DNA of 5,611 nt, taken from an uncultured Collinsella sp. Its GTDB lineage: Bacteria; Actinomycetota; Coriobacteriia; Coriobacteriales; Coriobacteriaceae. A program made the position numbers and the translations under genes. The stretch is from assembly GCA_900541185.1 (NCBI GenBank), contig UQIQ01000085.1, forward strand, positions 1-5,611, read 5' to 3'. This document shows, in pieces, positions 4,948 through 5,611 of the stretch. Each line of letters starts with the position of its first letter. The first letter of the stretch is position 1. Below the pieces are notes generated by a model that worked only from the letters and a program-made list of their open reading frames with translations, ran no database searches and was not told the DNA's origin.

Positions 4948-5307
4948 ATGGCACGTATTAAGCGCGCTGTTGCCGCCAAGAAGAAGCGCCGTACCGTTAT
5001 GCACCGTGCGAAGGGTTACTACGGTGCCGCTTCGCGTACTTACAAGCATGCTAAAGAGCAGGTCCAGCACTCCCTGCAGTATCAGTATCGTGATCGCCGC
5101 AACAAGAAGCGCGAGATCCGTTCTCTTTGGATCACTCGTATCAACGCTGCTGCTCGCCTGAACGACATCTCTTACTCTCAGTTCATGCACGGCCTGAAGG
5201 TTGCCGGCATCGAGCTCGACCGCAAGGTCCTGGCTCAGATGGCTTACGAGGACATCGAGTCCTTCAACGAGCTGGCTACCATCGCCAAGAAGGCTCTCGA
5301 GGCCTAA
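4948..5307 (+). CDS. rplT: 50S ribosomal protein L20 (bL20)
   Basis: This 119-residue 23S rRNA-binding protein is essential for early 50S assembly. The basic N-terminal extension MARIKRAVAAKKKRR is followed by AKGYYGAASRTY (21-32), YRDRRNKKREIRSLWITRINAAAR (47-70, the family signature) and the globular C-terminal domain SYSQFMHGLKVAGIELDRKVLAQMA (75-99). Full length. ATG 4948 has TAGGAG (4932-4937) with a slightly long 10-nt spacing. It ends in tandem stops TAA TAG. As last gene of infC-rpmI-rplT it is the likely autoregulator of the operon: in E. coli and B. subtilis, L20 binds its own mRNA or leader. Its action on the 3947-4103 leader here is inferred. Confidence 0.98.
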   Translation: MARIKRAVAAKKKRRTVMHRAKGYYGAASRTYKHAKEQVQHSLQYQYRDRRNKKREIRSLWITRINAAARLNDISYSQFMHGLKVAGIELDRKVLAQMAYEDIESFNELATIAKKALEA

Positions 5308-5327
5308 TAGATTCTCTTGAATCGCTA

Positions 5328-5364
5328 GGGGAGTGTCGCGTTGTGCGCGGCGCTCCCTCTTTTT
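5328..5364 (+). terminator. Intrinsic terminator of the infC-rpmI-rplT operon
   Basis: GGGAGTGTCGCG (5329-5340) pairs with CGCGGCGCTCCC (5346-5357) through 12 pairs including two G-T wobbles, around the loop TTGTG. TCTTTTT follows (5358-5364). It begins about 20 bases after the rplT stop. Confidence 0.92.
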
Positions 5365-5611
5365 ATCTGAAGCGCTGGTTTATATAGCAAAAGCGCGGGT
5401 AGATAGACACTTACAGGTGACCGATCTTTATATATCTCTTAACCGAAGGGTCATCATCTGATACGTGCAGTATTTCTGCACCAGCCTTTCTATTACTTAT
5501 ATAGGAAGCGATGTATTGTGTAGGACTTGTGAAGAGTGGAATTCCCGCCCCCGGGACCCCTCCGGTCTGGCAATATATCTCCTTGCCGCGCGGCCCGGTC
5601 GGACCGGATCA
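5365..5611. other. Non-coding right edge, no recognisable gene
   Basis: No plausible coding frame or tRNA is seen on either strand. Bases 5365-5540 are AT-rich, with TATATA-type runs near 5381, 5430, 5499 and 5574 and small inverted repeats: GCGCT/AGCGC (5372-5376, 5392-5396), TGACC/GGTCA (5418-5422, 5449-5453) and GTGCAG-TATTT-CTGCAC (5465-5481). Bases 5541-5611 turn sharply GC-rich and structured. It is probably the upstream region of a gene beyond the edge. Confidence 0.6.
5543..5608 (+). promoter_or_regulatory. Candidate structured leader RNA with alternative hairpins
   Basis: TCCCG (5543-5547) pairs with CGGGA (5552-5556). TCCGGTC (5561-5567) pairs with GACCGGA (5602-5608), enclosing GGCAA/TTGCC (5569-5573, 5583-5587). 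CCGGT (5595-5599) can instead pair with ACCGG (5603-5607), excluding the outer helix. No known riboswitch consensus was recognised, and the element may continue past the window. Confidence 0.35.

Noticed and set aside
5365..5611. T-box or a known metabolite riboswitch upstream of an aminoacyl-tRNA synthetase gene
   Set aside because: The T-box TGGNACCGCG sequence and the consensus cores of TPP, FMN, SAM, cobalamin and ZTP elements were looked for and not seen. Only generic alternative hairpins can be supported.

Overview
The window is a contig-edge fragment of a mid-to-high GC bacterial chromosome. Gene content, protein character and the order rel / metallo-hydrolase, class II aldolase, tRNA-Leu and infC-rpmI-rplT suggest a Coriobacteriia-type actinobacterium such as a Collinsella relative. 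That placement is inference from style of sequence, not from a search. All protein genes and the tRNA lie on the + strand.

Layout. Bases 1-48 are not genomic: they are an Illumina Nextera adapter with an i5 index, left on the contig end. Bases 49-197 are the last 48 codons of a RelA/SpoT-type (p)ppGpp enzyme (ACT domain). A perfect 13-bp hairpin separates it from a glyoxalase II-like metallo-beta-lactamase-fold hydrolase (286-969). Next, behind its own extended -10 promoter, is class II fructose-bisphosphate aldolase, fba (1164-2030). A very long imperfect hairpin (2053-2145) follows fba. A cytoplasmic transglutaminase-like protein (2287-3759) of unknown function comes next, with its own promoter. 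Its 3' end carries an exact 14-bp tandem duplication that has shifted the reading frame. tRNA-Leu(CAA) with encoded CCA and a terminator follows.

The last third is the translation operon infC (IF3), rpmI (L35) and rplT (L20). It is preceded by an approximately 157-nt structured leader that ends in a strong intrinsic terminator just before the infC ribosome binding site, which is the layout of an attenuation-controlled ribosomal-protein operon. The best start codon of infC is AUA, a rare start in keeping with IF3 autoregulation. A strong terminator closes the operon at 5328-5364. The remaining 247 bases to the window end hold no recognisable gene; they are AT-rich and then abruptly GC-rich, with mutually exclusive hairpins that could be the leader of a gene beyond the edge.

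Most of the window is core housekeeping chromosome. The points most worth a second look are the infC leader with its AUA start, the 14-bp frameshifting duplication, the 93-nt palindrome after fba, the structured right edge, and the adapter contamination, which should be trimmed.
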